From NCBI GenBank assembly GCA_020846515.1, contig JADLDX010000198.1, positions 1 to 28,517 on the forward strand: DNA of 28,517 nt, read 5' to 3'. Positions 16,528 to 25,199 of this stretch are shown here, one piece after another. The stretch comes from Pirellulaceae bacterium (GTDB lineage Bacteria > Planctomycetota > Planctomycetia > Pirellulales > Pirellulaceae). How positions within the stretch are numbered: position 1 is the first letter of the stretch; every line of letters starts with the position of its first letter. The notes beneath the pieces were generated by a model that saw only the letters and a list, made by a program, of their open reading frames with translations, was not told the origin of the DNA and made no database searches. The position numbers and the translations under genes are program-made.

Positions 16528-17679
16528 ATGGTTACTGCGAGTAAGACGAGTAAGACAATGGCCAAAAAGAAAAGTGTTGCGAAGAAGGAAGACAGCGCTC
16601 CTGAAGGTTTGGAGGCTATCTACAAAAAGGAGCCGACGCTCAAGACGGCTCTGCAGCAAATCGAGAAGCAATTCGGCGAAGGCTCGATCATGCCCTTGGG
16701 CGGTGAAGGCTTGCTGAAGATCGATGGTGTGCGAACGGGCAGCCTGTCCCTGGATATCGCGCTAGGCGGGAAGGGTGTGCCGCGCGGCCGTATCATTGAG
16801 ATTTATGGTCCGGAGTCCAGCGGTAAGACGACTTTGGCACTGCACATCTGTGCTCAAGCCCAGGCGCTCGGCGGCATCGCGGCCATTATTGACGCCGAGC
16901 ACGCATTTGACCCGAGTTGGGCGAAGAAGATCGGTGTTCAGTTGGACACCTTGCTGGTCAGCCAGCCAAGTACGGGTGAAGAAGCAATGCAAATCACCGA
17001 GCACTTGGTCAAAAGCAATGCCGTCGACGTGATCGTGATCGACTCGGTTGCCGCTTTGGTACCCAAGGCCGAACTGGAAGGCGAGATCGGTCAATCGCAC
17101 GTTGGTCTGCAAGCCCGCTTGATGAGCCAGTCGATGCGCAAGCTCACCGGTGTTATTGCCAAGAGCAAGACGGTGGTCATTTTCCTCAACCAAATTCGAG
17201 AGAAAGTGGGCGTGATGTTCGGCAGTCCTGAAACTACACCCGGTGGTCGGGCTCTGAAGTTTTATGCCTCCTGCCGCATCGATGTTCGACGTATTGGTAG
17301 TCTGAAAGAAGGCGAAGAAGTCGTCGGACAGCGGGTGCGTTGCAAGATCGTCAAGAATAAAGTGGCTCCTCCATTCAGGTTGGCCGAGTTCGACATGATG
17401 CACACCACGGGCATCAGCTACGAAGGTGACTTGCTGGATTTAGGCACGACATTAAAGGTCGTCTCGCGCAGCGGTGCCTGGTTCAAATACCACGAAACCT
17501 ACCTGGGACAAGGCAAAGAGAAGGCGCGCACCTTCCTGCTCGAGAACAAGGCCGTCTGCGAACAGATCAAAGATGAGATTATGTCCTCTGGCGAGTATCT
17601 AGGTCCCGAAGGACCAGCGGCCATCGGCGTTGACGCGGCCGAAGCCAGCGACGCCGACGCGGCCTTGGTTGATTCGTAA
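16528..17679 (+). CDS. recA: Recombinase RecA
   Basis: ATP-dependent strand-exchange protein of homologous recombination and SOS co-protease. With ATG 16528, preceded by CAGGGAT, the product has 383 aa. ATG 16558 (373 aa, [10 protein letters not shown]) is an equally acceptable start, and a TTG at 16483 is unlikely. The Walker A motif GPESSGKTT is at 94-102. The Walker B strand [15 protein letters not shown], loop L1 ([18 protein letters not shown]) and the loop L2 segment with [22 protein letters not shown] are all intact. The C-terminal tail is acidic and Ala-rich ([15 protein letters not shown]), as in other RecA proteins. I found no clear LexA-box palindrome upstream, and no recX or lexA is next to it. 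Confidence 0.98.
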   Translation: MVTASKTSKTMAKKKSVAKKEDSAPEGLEAIYKKEPTLKTALQQIEKQFGEGSIMPLGGEGLLKIDGVRTGSLSLDIALGGKGVPRGRIIEIYGPESSGKTTLALHICAQAQALGGIAAIIDAEHAFDPSWAKKIGVQLDTLLVSQPSTGEEAMQITEHLVKSNAVDVIVIDSVAALVPKAELEGEIGQSHVGLQARLMSQSMRKLTGVIAKSKTVVIFLNQIREKVGVMFGSPETTPGGRALKFYASCRIDVRRIGSLKEGEEVVGQRVRCKIVKNKVAPPFRLAEFDMMHTTGISYEGDLLDLGTTLKVVSRSGAWFKYHETYLGQGKEKARTFLLENKAVCEQIKDEIMSSGEYLGPEGPAAIGVDAAEASDADAALVDS

Positions 17680-17721
17680 GTGGTGCCCGGTCGTTAAGGC
17701 CGCAATCGCCACACATCCCTA

Positions 17722-17743
17722 GCCGGTCCCACCCGGGACCGGC
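17722..17743. terminator. Strong hairpin between convergent recA and acyP
   Basis: GCCGGTCCC-ACCC-GGGACCGGC gives a perfect 9-bp GC-rich stem with a 4-nt loop, 42 bp after the recA stop. No T tract follows on either strand, so it would be a hairpin-only (bidirectional) terminator or 3'-end protector. Confidence 0.5.
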
Positions 17744-17835
17744 CCAGTGGTGGATTGGTTGATTCGCGACGTGGTTTGATTGCGATGTGGACTTGCCAGG
17801 AATCGTTAAGAACAACTGTTCTGCATGGATACACC

Positions 17836-18105
17836 TTAGAAGCTCACTTCAAACGTGGACCATCCTCCGGCGGCGGTTGACCAGTCTTCTATCTGGTTGC
17901 TGATGTGACGACGCATTTCCAGGGAAATGCGGTCGCGGAATTTCTTCAATTCGTCGCGCGTGCCTTCGGCCTCCAGTTCCACTCGGCCATCTTCTAAATT
18001 CCGTACCCGTCCGGTGACATCGAAATCACGCGACAACCGCACGACCGTCGCGCGAAAGCCAACGCCTTGCACCCTGCCTGAAAACAAAACAGTCAACCGT
18101 TGCAC
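17836..18105 (-). CDS. acyP: Acylphosphatase
   Basis: Small enzyme that hydrolyses carboxyl-phosphate bonds. Both catalytic residues are present in the normal context: the Arg of GRVQGVGFR and the Asn of GRVRNLEDGRVELEAEG. They fall at 18 and 36 from the GTG start, or exactly at the classical positions 23 and 41 if the TTG at 18120 is used. I choose GTG 18105 because GAAGGA (18118-18113) sits 7 nt before it, an ideal spacing. The product has 89 aa. It converges on recA and stands back to back with the C-x4-C-H secreted protein. No partner gene suggests a specific substrate. Confidence 0.92.
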   Translation of the reverse strand: MQRLTVLFSGRVQGVGFRATVVRLSRDFDVTGRVRNLEDGRVELEAEGTRDELKKFRDRISLEMRRHISNQIEDWSTAAGGWSTFEVSF

Positions 18106-18165
18106 ACTGATATCCTTCAAATGCTATTGACCTAGCAGGACGGAAATAACTACCTTCCCGCCACC

Positions 18166-19458
18166 ATGCGTAGTTTATCCAGATATACCTGCGGTTTGAA
18201 GAATCAGTCAGCCGCCAGCCTATGGCTGGTGTTCATAATGGCGATGGGGGCTTCCGCGCAGACTCTGCCACTCAATCCAGGCGCCAGTCAAGGCTCGGCG
18301 CTTTCGGCGCCACTGGGCTCTACCGAACGCCCGCGTGTTGCCTTACTTCGCAACGATCGTTGCCTGACAGGCATCATCCGACAATTGGGTGATTCTGTAG
18401 TGATCGAGATCGCCAGCGATGCACGCATCTCCAAGCCAGCCAGCGAAGTGGTCTTTATCGCCGACGACATGCAAGGCATCTATCAATACAAACTCAGTCG
18501 TTATCCGCGATTGGGGCCTGGCGAAAACATTCGATTAGCGCGCTGGACGTTGGCCAATGGCCTGCATGAACAGGCCTCGCGACATTTTTTGGCGGTGCAT
18601 CGCGAAGCGGGTGAGAACCCTTTGGTCAAACAGTTGGGTATTGAGCTTCGAGAGCAATTGCTGAAAGACACGGAGTTTCGCCAGTATTTGGGGCTGCCGC
18701 CGATCGTTACTCCATCGGCTGCTGCCACGCAAAACGTGCGTACTGTCTCTACAGACGGCGAACCGGCTGTAACGCCGATTATTCCCGCGGTGCTCACTTC
18801 GTTTGCTGACCATCTGCAACCGATCTTGCTGAAGCGTTGTTCGCAGTCCGGCTGCCATGGCCTGAATGCAACGAATAAGTTGAAGTTTGTCCAGCCACTC
18901 GGCAGTGCACGTGCCCGTATTTCCGAACAGAACTGCCGTGCCGTGCTGAAGTTTGTCGAGGTTGACGATAGCGGTGTGAGCGTGCTGATGAAGTACGCTT
19001 TGGCGGCTCACGGACTCCAAAAGACGCCAGCCATCCCGGCTCAGGACTCGAAACTGGTGGAAGTCCTGCAAAGCTGGACGACTTTTGCACGCAATCCGGT
19101 CATGGCGGCTGTAGATCAAGCTCCAGTCTTGCCGGCTGGTTCGGCGGCCAGGAACGTTGCCTCGCCTGCGGTTTACACTGCTGAAGTTCGCGGTTCATCA
19201 AACGCGGCCAATTTAAAGGGTCCCCAAGCGTTGTCCCCGCTTTCCCCTGGCGCCATGCAACTGCCGGTACAACCTGCCGTCACCCCTGCCTCATCAACTT
19301 CACCTGGATCGTTATCCACGCCAGGCCCTTCGAAACGCGAACTGGACGAACTGGATGATCAGGTGCGTCGGGCACTGGGTGAACCACCGCGCAGTCCATC
19401 GGCTGACCCGTTCGACCCAGCGGAATTCAATCGTCGCCGGGCTGCTGGCAAGCAGTAA
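18166..19458 (+). CDS. Exported protein with planctomycete cytochrome-like C-x4-C-H motif
   Basis: The protein has 430 aa and starts with MRSLSRYTCGLKNQSAASLWLVFIM.., a signal peptide ending near ASA-Q. Residues about 55-100 form a small beta domain (VALLRNDRCLTGIIRQLGDSVVIEI), and 100-175 are helical. At 225-231 stands C-SQSG-C-H, preceded by ADHLQPILLKR, which is the pattern of planctomycete-specific cytochrome c-like (PSCyt) modules, where C-x4-C-H replaces C-x2-C-H. Only this one site is present, and the domain runs to about 315. The last 110 residues are Pro/Ser/Ala-rich and probably disordered. Heme binding is inferred, not certain. No PSD1 partner domain is seen. Confidence 0.8.
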   Translation: MRSLSRYTCGLKNQSAASLWLVFIMAMGASAQTLPLNPGASQGSALSAPLGSTERPRVALLRNDRCLTGIIRQLGDSVVIEIASDARISKPASEVVFIADDMQGIYQYKLSRYPRLGPGENIRLARWTLANGLHEQASRHFLAVHREAGENPLVKQLGIELREQLLKDTEFRQYLGLPPIVTPSAAATQNVRTVSTDGEPAVTPIIPAVLTSFADHLQPILLKRCSQSGCHGLNATNKLKFVQPLGSARARISEQNCRAVLKFVEVDDSGVSVLMKYALAAHGLQKTPAIPAQDSKLVEVLQSWTTFARNPVMAAVDQAPVLPAGSAARNVASPAVYTAEVRGSSNAANLKGPQALSPLSPGAMQLPVQPAVTPASSTSPGSLSTPGPSKRELDELDDQVRRALGEPPRSPSADPFDPAEFNRRRAAGKQ

Positions 19459-19609
19459 TCCTACGGGCTGAAATCCTACGCACTGAGTTATTCGGCCAGC
19501 CGTCTGTCGCTGGACGGTCCATGGTGGCCACTACCGTACGCCGCTTTCTGGACTAAAATGCCGACTCTCGCGAATCTTAGGGCAAGTGTCTCTTGAGGAG
19601 ATTGGTATT

Positions 19610-21391
19610 TTGTTGCGAACGCACACCTGTGGCGAACTGCGGAGTGAACATGTTGGCCAGCGTGTAACGTTGTGTGGCTGGGTCGACCGGACACGCGACC
19701 ATGGTCAGACCGTTTTCCTGGACCTGCGCGATCGATATGGTCGCACGCAAGTCATGGTCAGCCCTGATAGCGGTGCCGAGGCTCTGCAAATAGCCAAGGA
19801 TCTACGCGGGGAAGACGTGGCCTTGTTCTCAGGCACGGTTCGGCCGCGGTTAGAAGGCAAAAGCAACGAAAAACTGGACACTGGCGAAATTGAACTGGTA
19901 GCCGACGAAGTGCGGTTGCTGAACCGTTGTTTGACGCCGCCGTTTTTCCCCAATCAAGCCGAACTGCCTGGTGAAGAAACTCGCTTGAAGTATCGCTACA
20001 TCGACTTGCGCCGCGAGTCGATGCAGCAAACATTGATACTGCGCAGTCGCATCATCAAGGCGATGCGCGACTACTTTGCCGAACACAATTTCATTGACGT
20101 CGAGACGCCCATACTGGGACGCAGCACACCCGAAGGGGCCCGCGATTACCTGGTGCCCAGTCGCGTCCACTGGGGCAAGTTCTTTGCTTTGCCGCAATCG
20201 CCCCAGTTGTACAAGCAAATTTTGATGGTGGCTGGTTACGATCGCTACATGCAGGTGGCACGCTGCTTCCGTGACGAGGATCTGCGAGCCGACCGCCAGC
20301 CCGAGTTCACGCAGTTGGACTTGGAAATGTCGTTCGTCGATGCAGAAGACATCATCGGCATGATCGATGGTCTGATGAAACGTTTGGCGAAAGAATTCCT
20401 GGGCATCGATCTGCAATTGCCTTTGCCTCGCATCACCTACGATGAAGCGATGCGGCGGTTTGGTCATGACGCGCCCGATATTCGCTACGGCATGGAAATC
20501 GTCGATGCCAGCTCATTGGCTCGGCAGACTGAGTTCCGCGTATTCCGCGGCGCGGTCGATGGCGGGGGATTTGTGCGCGGTATCAAAATTGAAAAACGCG
20601 CCGAAGAGTTTTCCCGCAAACGCATCGATGAATTGACGGAATTCGTCAAGCATGACTTTGGCGCTAAAGGTCTGGCTTGGTTGCGCTGCGAAGCGGATGG
20701 TACGCTCTGGAGCCCGATTAGTAAGAACCTTGAGCCTGCAGTACTGGATGGTTTCAAAACGGCTTTCGCTTGTCAGCCGGGCGATCTGATTCTGTTGTTA
20801 GCCGATAGTTGGGAAGTTACCTGCAAAGGTTTGCACGGCCTTCGCAAGCGACTGGGCGCAGAGCTGCAAATGTATGATCCCAAGCAGATGAACTTTTCCT
20901 GGGTTGTGGAATTTCCGATGTTCGATCGCGACCCAGAAGAAGAGCGCTGGGTGGCCATGCACCATCCATTCACCGCGCCGCGACCTCAGGATCTGGCCAA
21001 ACTGAAAGAATCGCCGGCAGAATGTCGGGCGGTGGCCTACGACCTGGTCATCAATGGCTACGAAGCGGGTGGTGGTACGATTCGAATTCATGACAGTGAA
21101 GTGCAGCAGTCGGTCTTTGATCTCTTGGGCATTACGCCCGAGATCGCCAAAAATCGATTCGGCTTCTTGTTGGATGCTCTGCGCTACGGTGCTCCACCGC
21201 ACGGCGGTATCGCGTTGGGTATCGATCGCGTAGTGATGCTCTTTGGTGGCTTGGATAACATTCGCGATTGCATTGCCTTCCCCAAGACGCAACGCGCGAT
21301 GGACTTGATGACAGAAGCTCCAGGCGATGTGGAGGGCAAGCAGATGAAAGAGCTGCATATTCAGATTGAAACGCCACCGGTCAAAAAGTAA
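19610..21391 (+). CDS. aspS: Aspartyl-tRNA synthetase, probably non-discriminating
   Basis: Class II synthetase charging tRNA with aspartate. The start is TTG 19610: GAGGAG (19595-19600) lies 9 nt upstream, and the product MLRTHTCGELR… is 593 aa, the bacterial-type length. A GTG at 19586 would add eight residues that encode the ribosome binding site. The OB-fold anticodon domain occupies about 1-110. Motif 2 is FRDEDLRADRQPEFTQ near 220, followed by the bacterial GAD insert. Motif 3 is GIALGIDRVVMLFGG near 530-545. At position 31 the residue is His (VDRTRDHG), where E. coli has Leu, and position 83 is Gly. Established work on Pseudomonas AspRS linked a His and a Gly in these regions with relaxed tRNA-Asn recognition. 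That specificity is inference here. Confidence 0.96.
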   Translation: MLRTHTCGELRSEHVGQRVTLCGWVDRTRDHGQTVFLDLRDRYGRTQVMVSPDSGAEALQIAKDLRGEDVALFSGTVRPRLEGKSNEKLDTGEIELVADEVRLLNRCLTPPFFPNQAELPGEETRLKYRYIDLRRESMQQTLILRSRIIKAMRDYFAEHNFIDVETPILGRSTPEGARDYLVPSRVHWGKFFALPQSPQLYKQILMVAGYDRYMQVARCFRDEDLRADRQPEFTQLDLEMSFVDAEDIIGMIDGLMKRLAKEFLGIDLQLPLPRITYDEAMRRFGHDAPDIRYGMEIVDASSLARQTEFRVFRGAVDGGGFVRGIKIEKRAEEFSRKRIDELTEFVKHDFGAKGLAWLRCEADGTLWSPISKNLEPAVLDGFKTAFACQPGDLILLLADSWEVTCKGLHGLRKRLGAELQMYDPKQMNFSWVVEFPMFDRDPEEERWVAMHHPFTAPRPQDLAKLKESPAECRAVAYDLVINGYEAGGGTIRIHDSEVQQSVFDLLGITPEIAKNRFGFLLDALRYGAPPHGGIALGIDRVVMLFGGLDNIRDCIAFPKTQRAMDLMTEAPGDVEGKQMKELHIQIETPPVKK

Positions 21392-21421
21392 GTCTCGATC
21401 AACTTTTGAGGAATTCACAGC

Positions 21422-22552
21422 GTGGCGGAAATCAGGGTTTGGGAAGTCAGCACGCGTCGGGATCGCCGCGAGTTTATCCAAGTGGCTTTTCGGCAATATG
21501 CGGACGACCCGAACTGGGTGCCGCCACTGATCATGGCTCAGGAAGAGCTGCTGGGATTTCGTAAGCACCCGTTCCACGACAACAACACCGTCACCAATTT
21601 CCTGGCCAGTCGCGATGGGCAGGTGGTGGGACGTATCTCAGCCATCGTCAATCGGGGACATAACGAACGCTTCGATGAAAAACGAGGCTTCTTCGGCTTC
21701 TTTGAGTCGGTCGATGATCAGGCGGTGGCAAACGCTCTGTTTGAGCGGGCTGGTCAGTGCTTGAAGGCTCAGGGTATGTCCGATGTACGCGGTCCCTGCA
21801 ATCCTTCGCTGAACTACGATCTGGGGACACTGATCGAGGGCTTCGATTCACCGCCCACTTTCATGATGACCTACAACCCACCCTACTATGACAAACTGAT
21901 CACCGGTTATGGGTTCGCTAAGGTAGAAGACCTGTATGCGTACGAAGGCAACGTGTCGATGCTGGCCAACATCGATCCCAAGCTGGCATTTGTCATCGGT
22001 GAACTGAAACGCCGATTTAACGTCAAGGTTCGCCCATTTAATCTCAACGATTTTCAGAACGAAGTCAAACTCTTCTTGGACATCTATAACCGCTCGTTGG
22101 TGGGTACGTGGGGCTTTGTGCCGATGAGTGAAGGCGAGGTCGTTGCCCAAGCTGCGGGACTGAAGCATTTGCTCGTGCCCGAGATCACATCGATCATTGA
22201 AGTCGATGGCAAACCGATCGGTGCGGGGTTGGGGTTATTGGATTACAACCCAATCATTAAACGCATAAATGGTCGCCTCTTTCCGTTCGGCTTTTTGAAG
22301 TTGATATTTGGAAAGAAGAGTCTCAAACGCGTGCGGTTGATGAGTACCAATGTGATACCCGAGTATCAGCGGTGGGGCTTTGGATTGTTAGCGCTTGAGC
22401 ACATGCTACCGGCAATCTTGAAGGCCGGCATTACGCATGGCGAATTCTCGTGGGTGCTCGAATCGAACCATCTATCGCGCGCCAGCTTGGAACGCGGCGG
22501 TACGACCCGCACCAAGACCTATCGCCTCTATGACCGCTCGCTGAACGATTGA
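21422..22552 (+). CDS. GNAT-like acyltransferase family protein
   Basis: The protein has 376 aa from GTG 21422, preceded by GAGGAA with 8-nt spacing, and lies only 30 bp after aspS, so co-transcription is likely. The N-terminal half has FIQVAFRQYADDPNWVPPL and VVGRISAIVNRGHN. The C-terminal half contains a GNAT-type fold, including GKPIGAGLGLLDYNP and VIPEYQRWGFGLLALEHML (near 308-325), which resembles the acetyl-CoA-binding loop and helix. I recognise this as a family of large, often 'hypothetical', GNAT-like proteins. The substrate is unknown. Its last 25 bp overlap the end of hemY on the opposite strand. Confidence 0.85.
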   Translation: MAEIRVWEVSTRRDRREFIQVAFRQYADDPNWVPPLIMAQEELLGFRKHPFHDNNTVTNFLASRDGQVVGRISAIVNRGHNERFDEKRGFFGFFESVDDQAVANALFERAGQCLKAQGMSDVRGPCNPSLNYDLGTLIEGFDSPPTFMMTYNPPYYDKLITGYGFAKVEDLYAYEGNVSMLANIDPKLAFVIGELKRRFNVKVRPFNLNDFQNEVKLFLDIYNRSLVGTWGFVPMSEGEVVAQAAGLKHLLVPEITSIIEVDGKPIGAGLGLLDYNPIIKRINGRLFPFGFLKLIFGKKSLKRVRLMSTNVIPEYQRWGFGLLALEHMLPAILKAGITHGEFSWVLESNHLSRASLERGGTTRTKTYRLYDRSLND

Positions 22553-23982
22553 TCCAATAACTTGCTCAGCTCTTCAACTGCGATGCGGGCTGAGCGAATC
22601 GTTTGTGGAATTCCGACGCCTGAGTAGCCAGCACCACACAGGCGAATGGGGCCAGCCGCCCGAACGCGTTCCATCGTCTCGGCCAATCGCTGGTTATGGC
22701 CGACATGATACTGTGGCATCGCTTGCGACCAACGCACTACGGCTTGCCAGCGGAAATTGGTGCCGCTCCAACCCAAAATCTCACGCAACTGCTGCGATGC
22801 CGTGGCGATCAATTCATCATCGGAGTTGTCCATTACTTCTGGATGCGTCGCGCCACCTAAAAAGATTCTCAGCAGCAATTGGTCATCCGGAGCACGACCA
22901 GCGTACTTGTTGCTGGTGTAGCTAATGGCCAATACCGGTCGGCGTTCTTTAGCTGGGACAATCAAACCAAAGCCGTCCACGCGATTGCGAATGTCTCGAC
23001 GATCCACGATTGCCACCACCACCGCGCTGGAGGCATATTCGATCTGGCTCAGATTCGAGGCGATGGTAGGCTCGACCGACGAAAGCATTCGGGCCGAATG
23101 CTGAACAGGTGTCGCCAGAATCAAGCCATCAAACTTCTGCTCGTTCGCTGCCGTTTTCACCAGCCAGCTGTGGCGTGAGTTGGTCGCCGCGGCGCGCTCG
23201 ATGGAAACGACCGGTTGATTCAACTGCAAACAGCCGGTCGGTAACGACTTTACGAGATGATCGATCCAGTGACTCATGCCCAGGCGCGGCGCGGTGAATT
23301 GATCGTATCTCGCACCACTTGCGCGCCGCGAGACCGCCGCAGCGTCTTCGCGTCGGGCTGCCAAATAGCCTCGAATCAGGCCACCATGTTCGCGCTCCAT
23401 CTTCACAAATTGGGGCAAGGTGGCTTGCATACTCAACCGAGCAGGATCGGCCGTGAAGATCCCGCTAACAATTGGTTCCACCAAACTTTCAAAAGCTTCA
23501 CGACCAAGTCGACGAGTAGCAAAGCTCTGTAAACTTTCATCCTCAGTCGAATCGCGACGCGTCACAAAGTATTCACCCAGCATCCGAAACTTACCCGGCC
23601 AGCTAAGGACGCGAGTGGTCAAGATCGGCCAGACTCGAGTAGGTTGGACCAAACTAAAGCCTACGGGGATCGGCAAGATCCTTCCGCGGCTGAGCACAAA
23701 CGCCTGGCGACCATTCTGCTGTGGACTGATCAGCTGGTCGGTGTAACCGGTCAGCTTGCAAAGCTCGAGCGCGTCCGGCAACAGCGTAGCGAAGTTATCG
23801 GCGCTCCGCTCGATCAGATAGGGTGAATCGTAAATGGTTTCCAGTACACCACCCGCTCGACCGCTGGCCTCAAAGATCGTGATTTGGGTTTCAGGGGCAA
23901 GTCGATGCAAATGGATGGCCGCAGCCAGTCCAGCCACACCTCCACCGACGATCGCGACTTTAGGCGCATTAGAGTTGGGCAT
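22528..23982 (-). CDS. hemY: Protoporphyrinogen/coproporphyrinogen oxidase (FAD, HemY type)
   Basis: FAD-dependent oxidase of late heme synthesis that removes six electrons from a porphyrinogen. The protein has 484 aa, the usual length. The N-terminal Rossmann motif is GGGVAGLAAA (13-22), and Glu38 at the end of the second strand binds the ribose. The second FAD signature is GRAGGVLET, followed by ERSADNF. The central SFATRRLGREAFESLVEPIVSGIFTADP is diagnostic of this family. The C-terminus shows RLCGAGYSGVGIPQTIRSA, the FAD-contact loop. Whether it uses protoporphyrinogen or coproporphyrinogen cannot be read here. It follows phhB by 85 bp and overlaps the GNAT-like gene tail to tail. Confidence 0.94.
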   Translation of the reverse strand: MPNSNAPKVAIVGGGVAGLAAAIHLHRLAPETQITIFEASGRAGGVLETIYDSPYLIERSADNFATLLPDALELCKLTGYTDQLISPQQNGRQAFVLSRGRILPIPVGFSLVQPTRVWPILTTRVLSWPGKFRMLGEYFVTRRDSTEDESLQSFATRRLGREAFESLVEPIVSGIFTADPARLSMQATLPQFVKMEREHGGLIRGYLAARREDAAAVSRRASGARYDQFTAPRLGMSHWIDHLVKSLPTGCLQLNQPVVSIERAAATNSRHSWLVKTAANEQKFDGLILATPVQHSARMLSSVEPTIASNLSQIEYASSAVVVAIVDRRDIRNRVDGFGLIVPAKERRPVLAISYTSNKYAGRAPDDQLLLRIFLGGATHPEVMDNSDDELIATASQQLREILGWSGTNFRWQAVVRWSQAMPQYHVGHNQRLAETMERVRAAGPIRLCGAGYSGVGIPQTIRSARIAVEELSKLLDQSFSERS

Positions 23983-24067
23983 GAGAAATGGGACAACGGC
24001 TATGGGCTAAGGGAAGTGAGCAATGAAGAGGGAGTAATGAGCAGTGAGCGATTGAGTTCTGGTTCTT

Positions 24068-24442
24068 TTATGAGGGGACTGTCGGCGGGCTGAGTTGGTC
24101 GATCTTAGCGGCGAGGATGAAATCGTTTTCGCTCAAGCCGCCGATGGCGTGCGTGGTCAGTTCGACTTTCAACATACGGTAGCCGGTGATGTGCAAATCG
24201 GGGTGATGCTGGTCCTCTTCGGCCAAACGCCCGATCGAGTTGGCTAATTCCAGGGCTTGCACGAAATTCTTAAGCTTCCATTTACGGCTGATTAATGTGC
24301 CGTTTTCGCTGAGTGCCCAGGTATCCCCCAACTGCTTCAGTTGTTCGACGGCCTGTTCACGCGTAAACATTTCCACTCCGCCTTCACACGCCTGGCAGCG
24401 TTTCGCAGTCAGTTCGCTTGGGGTGTGAATTTTGTTGGTCAT
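24068..24442 (-). CDS. phhB: 4a-hydroxytetrahydrobiopterin dehydratase (pterin-4a-carbinolamine dehydratase)
   Basis: Dehydrates the 4a-carbinolamine pterin formed by aromatic amino acid hydroxylases; in other bacteria the family also has pterin-recycling roles. The 124-aa product carries the active-site histidines in EEDQHHPDLHI (His79, His80, His84) and TTHAIGG (His98). The N-terminal KRCQACEGGV is typical of the long bacterial form. It lies 37 bp after the CBM9/DOMON-like gene and 85 bp before hemY on the same strand. No phenylalanine hydroxylase is in the window. Confidence 0.94.
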   Translation of the reverse strand: MTNKIHTPSELTAKRCQACEGGVEMFTREQAVEQLKQLGDTWALSENGTLISRKWKLKNFVQALELANSIGRLAEEDQHHPDLHITGYRMLKVELTTHAIGGLSENDFILAAKIDQLSPPTVPS

Positions 24443-24479
24443 AAAATACCTCGTAGCGCCGGTGTCAAATAAAGCGACG

Positions 24480-25199
24480 TTATGGCGCGGTAAGATTTAA
24501 TTCCATCCATCGGCTCGGATCTTCAGCCACCGGTAGCGGTGGTGCCAGGCCGAGCGATTGACAGCCCAATTCTCGATCCAGGACCGCCAGATAAAAGCCA
24601 ATGATCGGAAAGTCAGCCGCATCAAATCCGGTTAAAGCTTGCCAGGCCAGGCTGGCGTGCAACTCATAACCGGACTTATGTGGGGTGCTTTGAACGCTGA
24701 GCAATTTCTCGGCCGGTGGTCGGGAGTTCTCTCGCGCTCGATTGATCGGTGCCCAACTGGCGAACGGTTGCTCATTTTTGGCACCGCGGCCCATGGGCGC
24801 AAAGACAAAGCGATGGCAGTACCGGGTCGCGCGCTGGACATCGCGCGCATTGCGAGTGTCGATCCATACATGCAATCCATCGCTGTCTTCGATGCGTGAC
24901 TCGCGGCACCAAGGCAATTGCCGTTTTCCGGTGACATGCGTCGATAGGAATAAGCCGCTGTCGGAAATGGCCATGCGAAAACTGGCGAAGGGCTTTTGCC
25001 CAGACAGCGTCGTACCCAAAGATGGCAACTGGGCCTCATCAGGCAGTCGCCAGCCTACCGCTCCGAACTTGAGCTGCGACCGCACGGGCCGCAGTTGCAA
25101 GCGGAACAGAAGGGCTGGATCGAACAGAGGCGATTGAACAGTACTCACAGAGTTTACGATTTCTGATTTCTGGCTGCCGCGATCGTTAGCCCGCCACAT
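24480..25199 (-). CDS. CBM9/DOMON-like domain protein, unknown function
   Basis: The protein has 239 aa from ATG 25199, which overlaps the cysK stop by 14 bp. A GTG at 25148 is an alternative start. It has no signal peptide and no membrane segment. The centre shows a beta-sandwich pattern, including [48 protein letters not shown] and, near the end, [17 protein letters not shown]. This resembles the CBM9-like/DOMON fold that binds sugars or heme. I do not recognise a named family. Overlap with cysK implies translational coupling. A ligand cannot be deduced. Confidence 0.72.
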   Translation of the reverse strand: MWRANDRGSQKSEIVNSVSTVQSPLFDPALLFRLQLRPVRSQLKFGAVGWRLPDEAQLPSLGTTLSGQKPFASFRMAISDSGLFLSTHVTGKRQLPWCRESRIEDSDGLHVWIDTRNARDVQRATRYCHRFVFAPMGRGAKNEQPFASWAPINRARENSRPPAEKLLSVQSTPHKSGYELHASLAWQALTGFDAADFPIIGFYLAVLDRELGCQSLGLAPPLPVAEDPSRWMELNLTAP

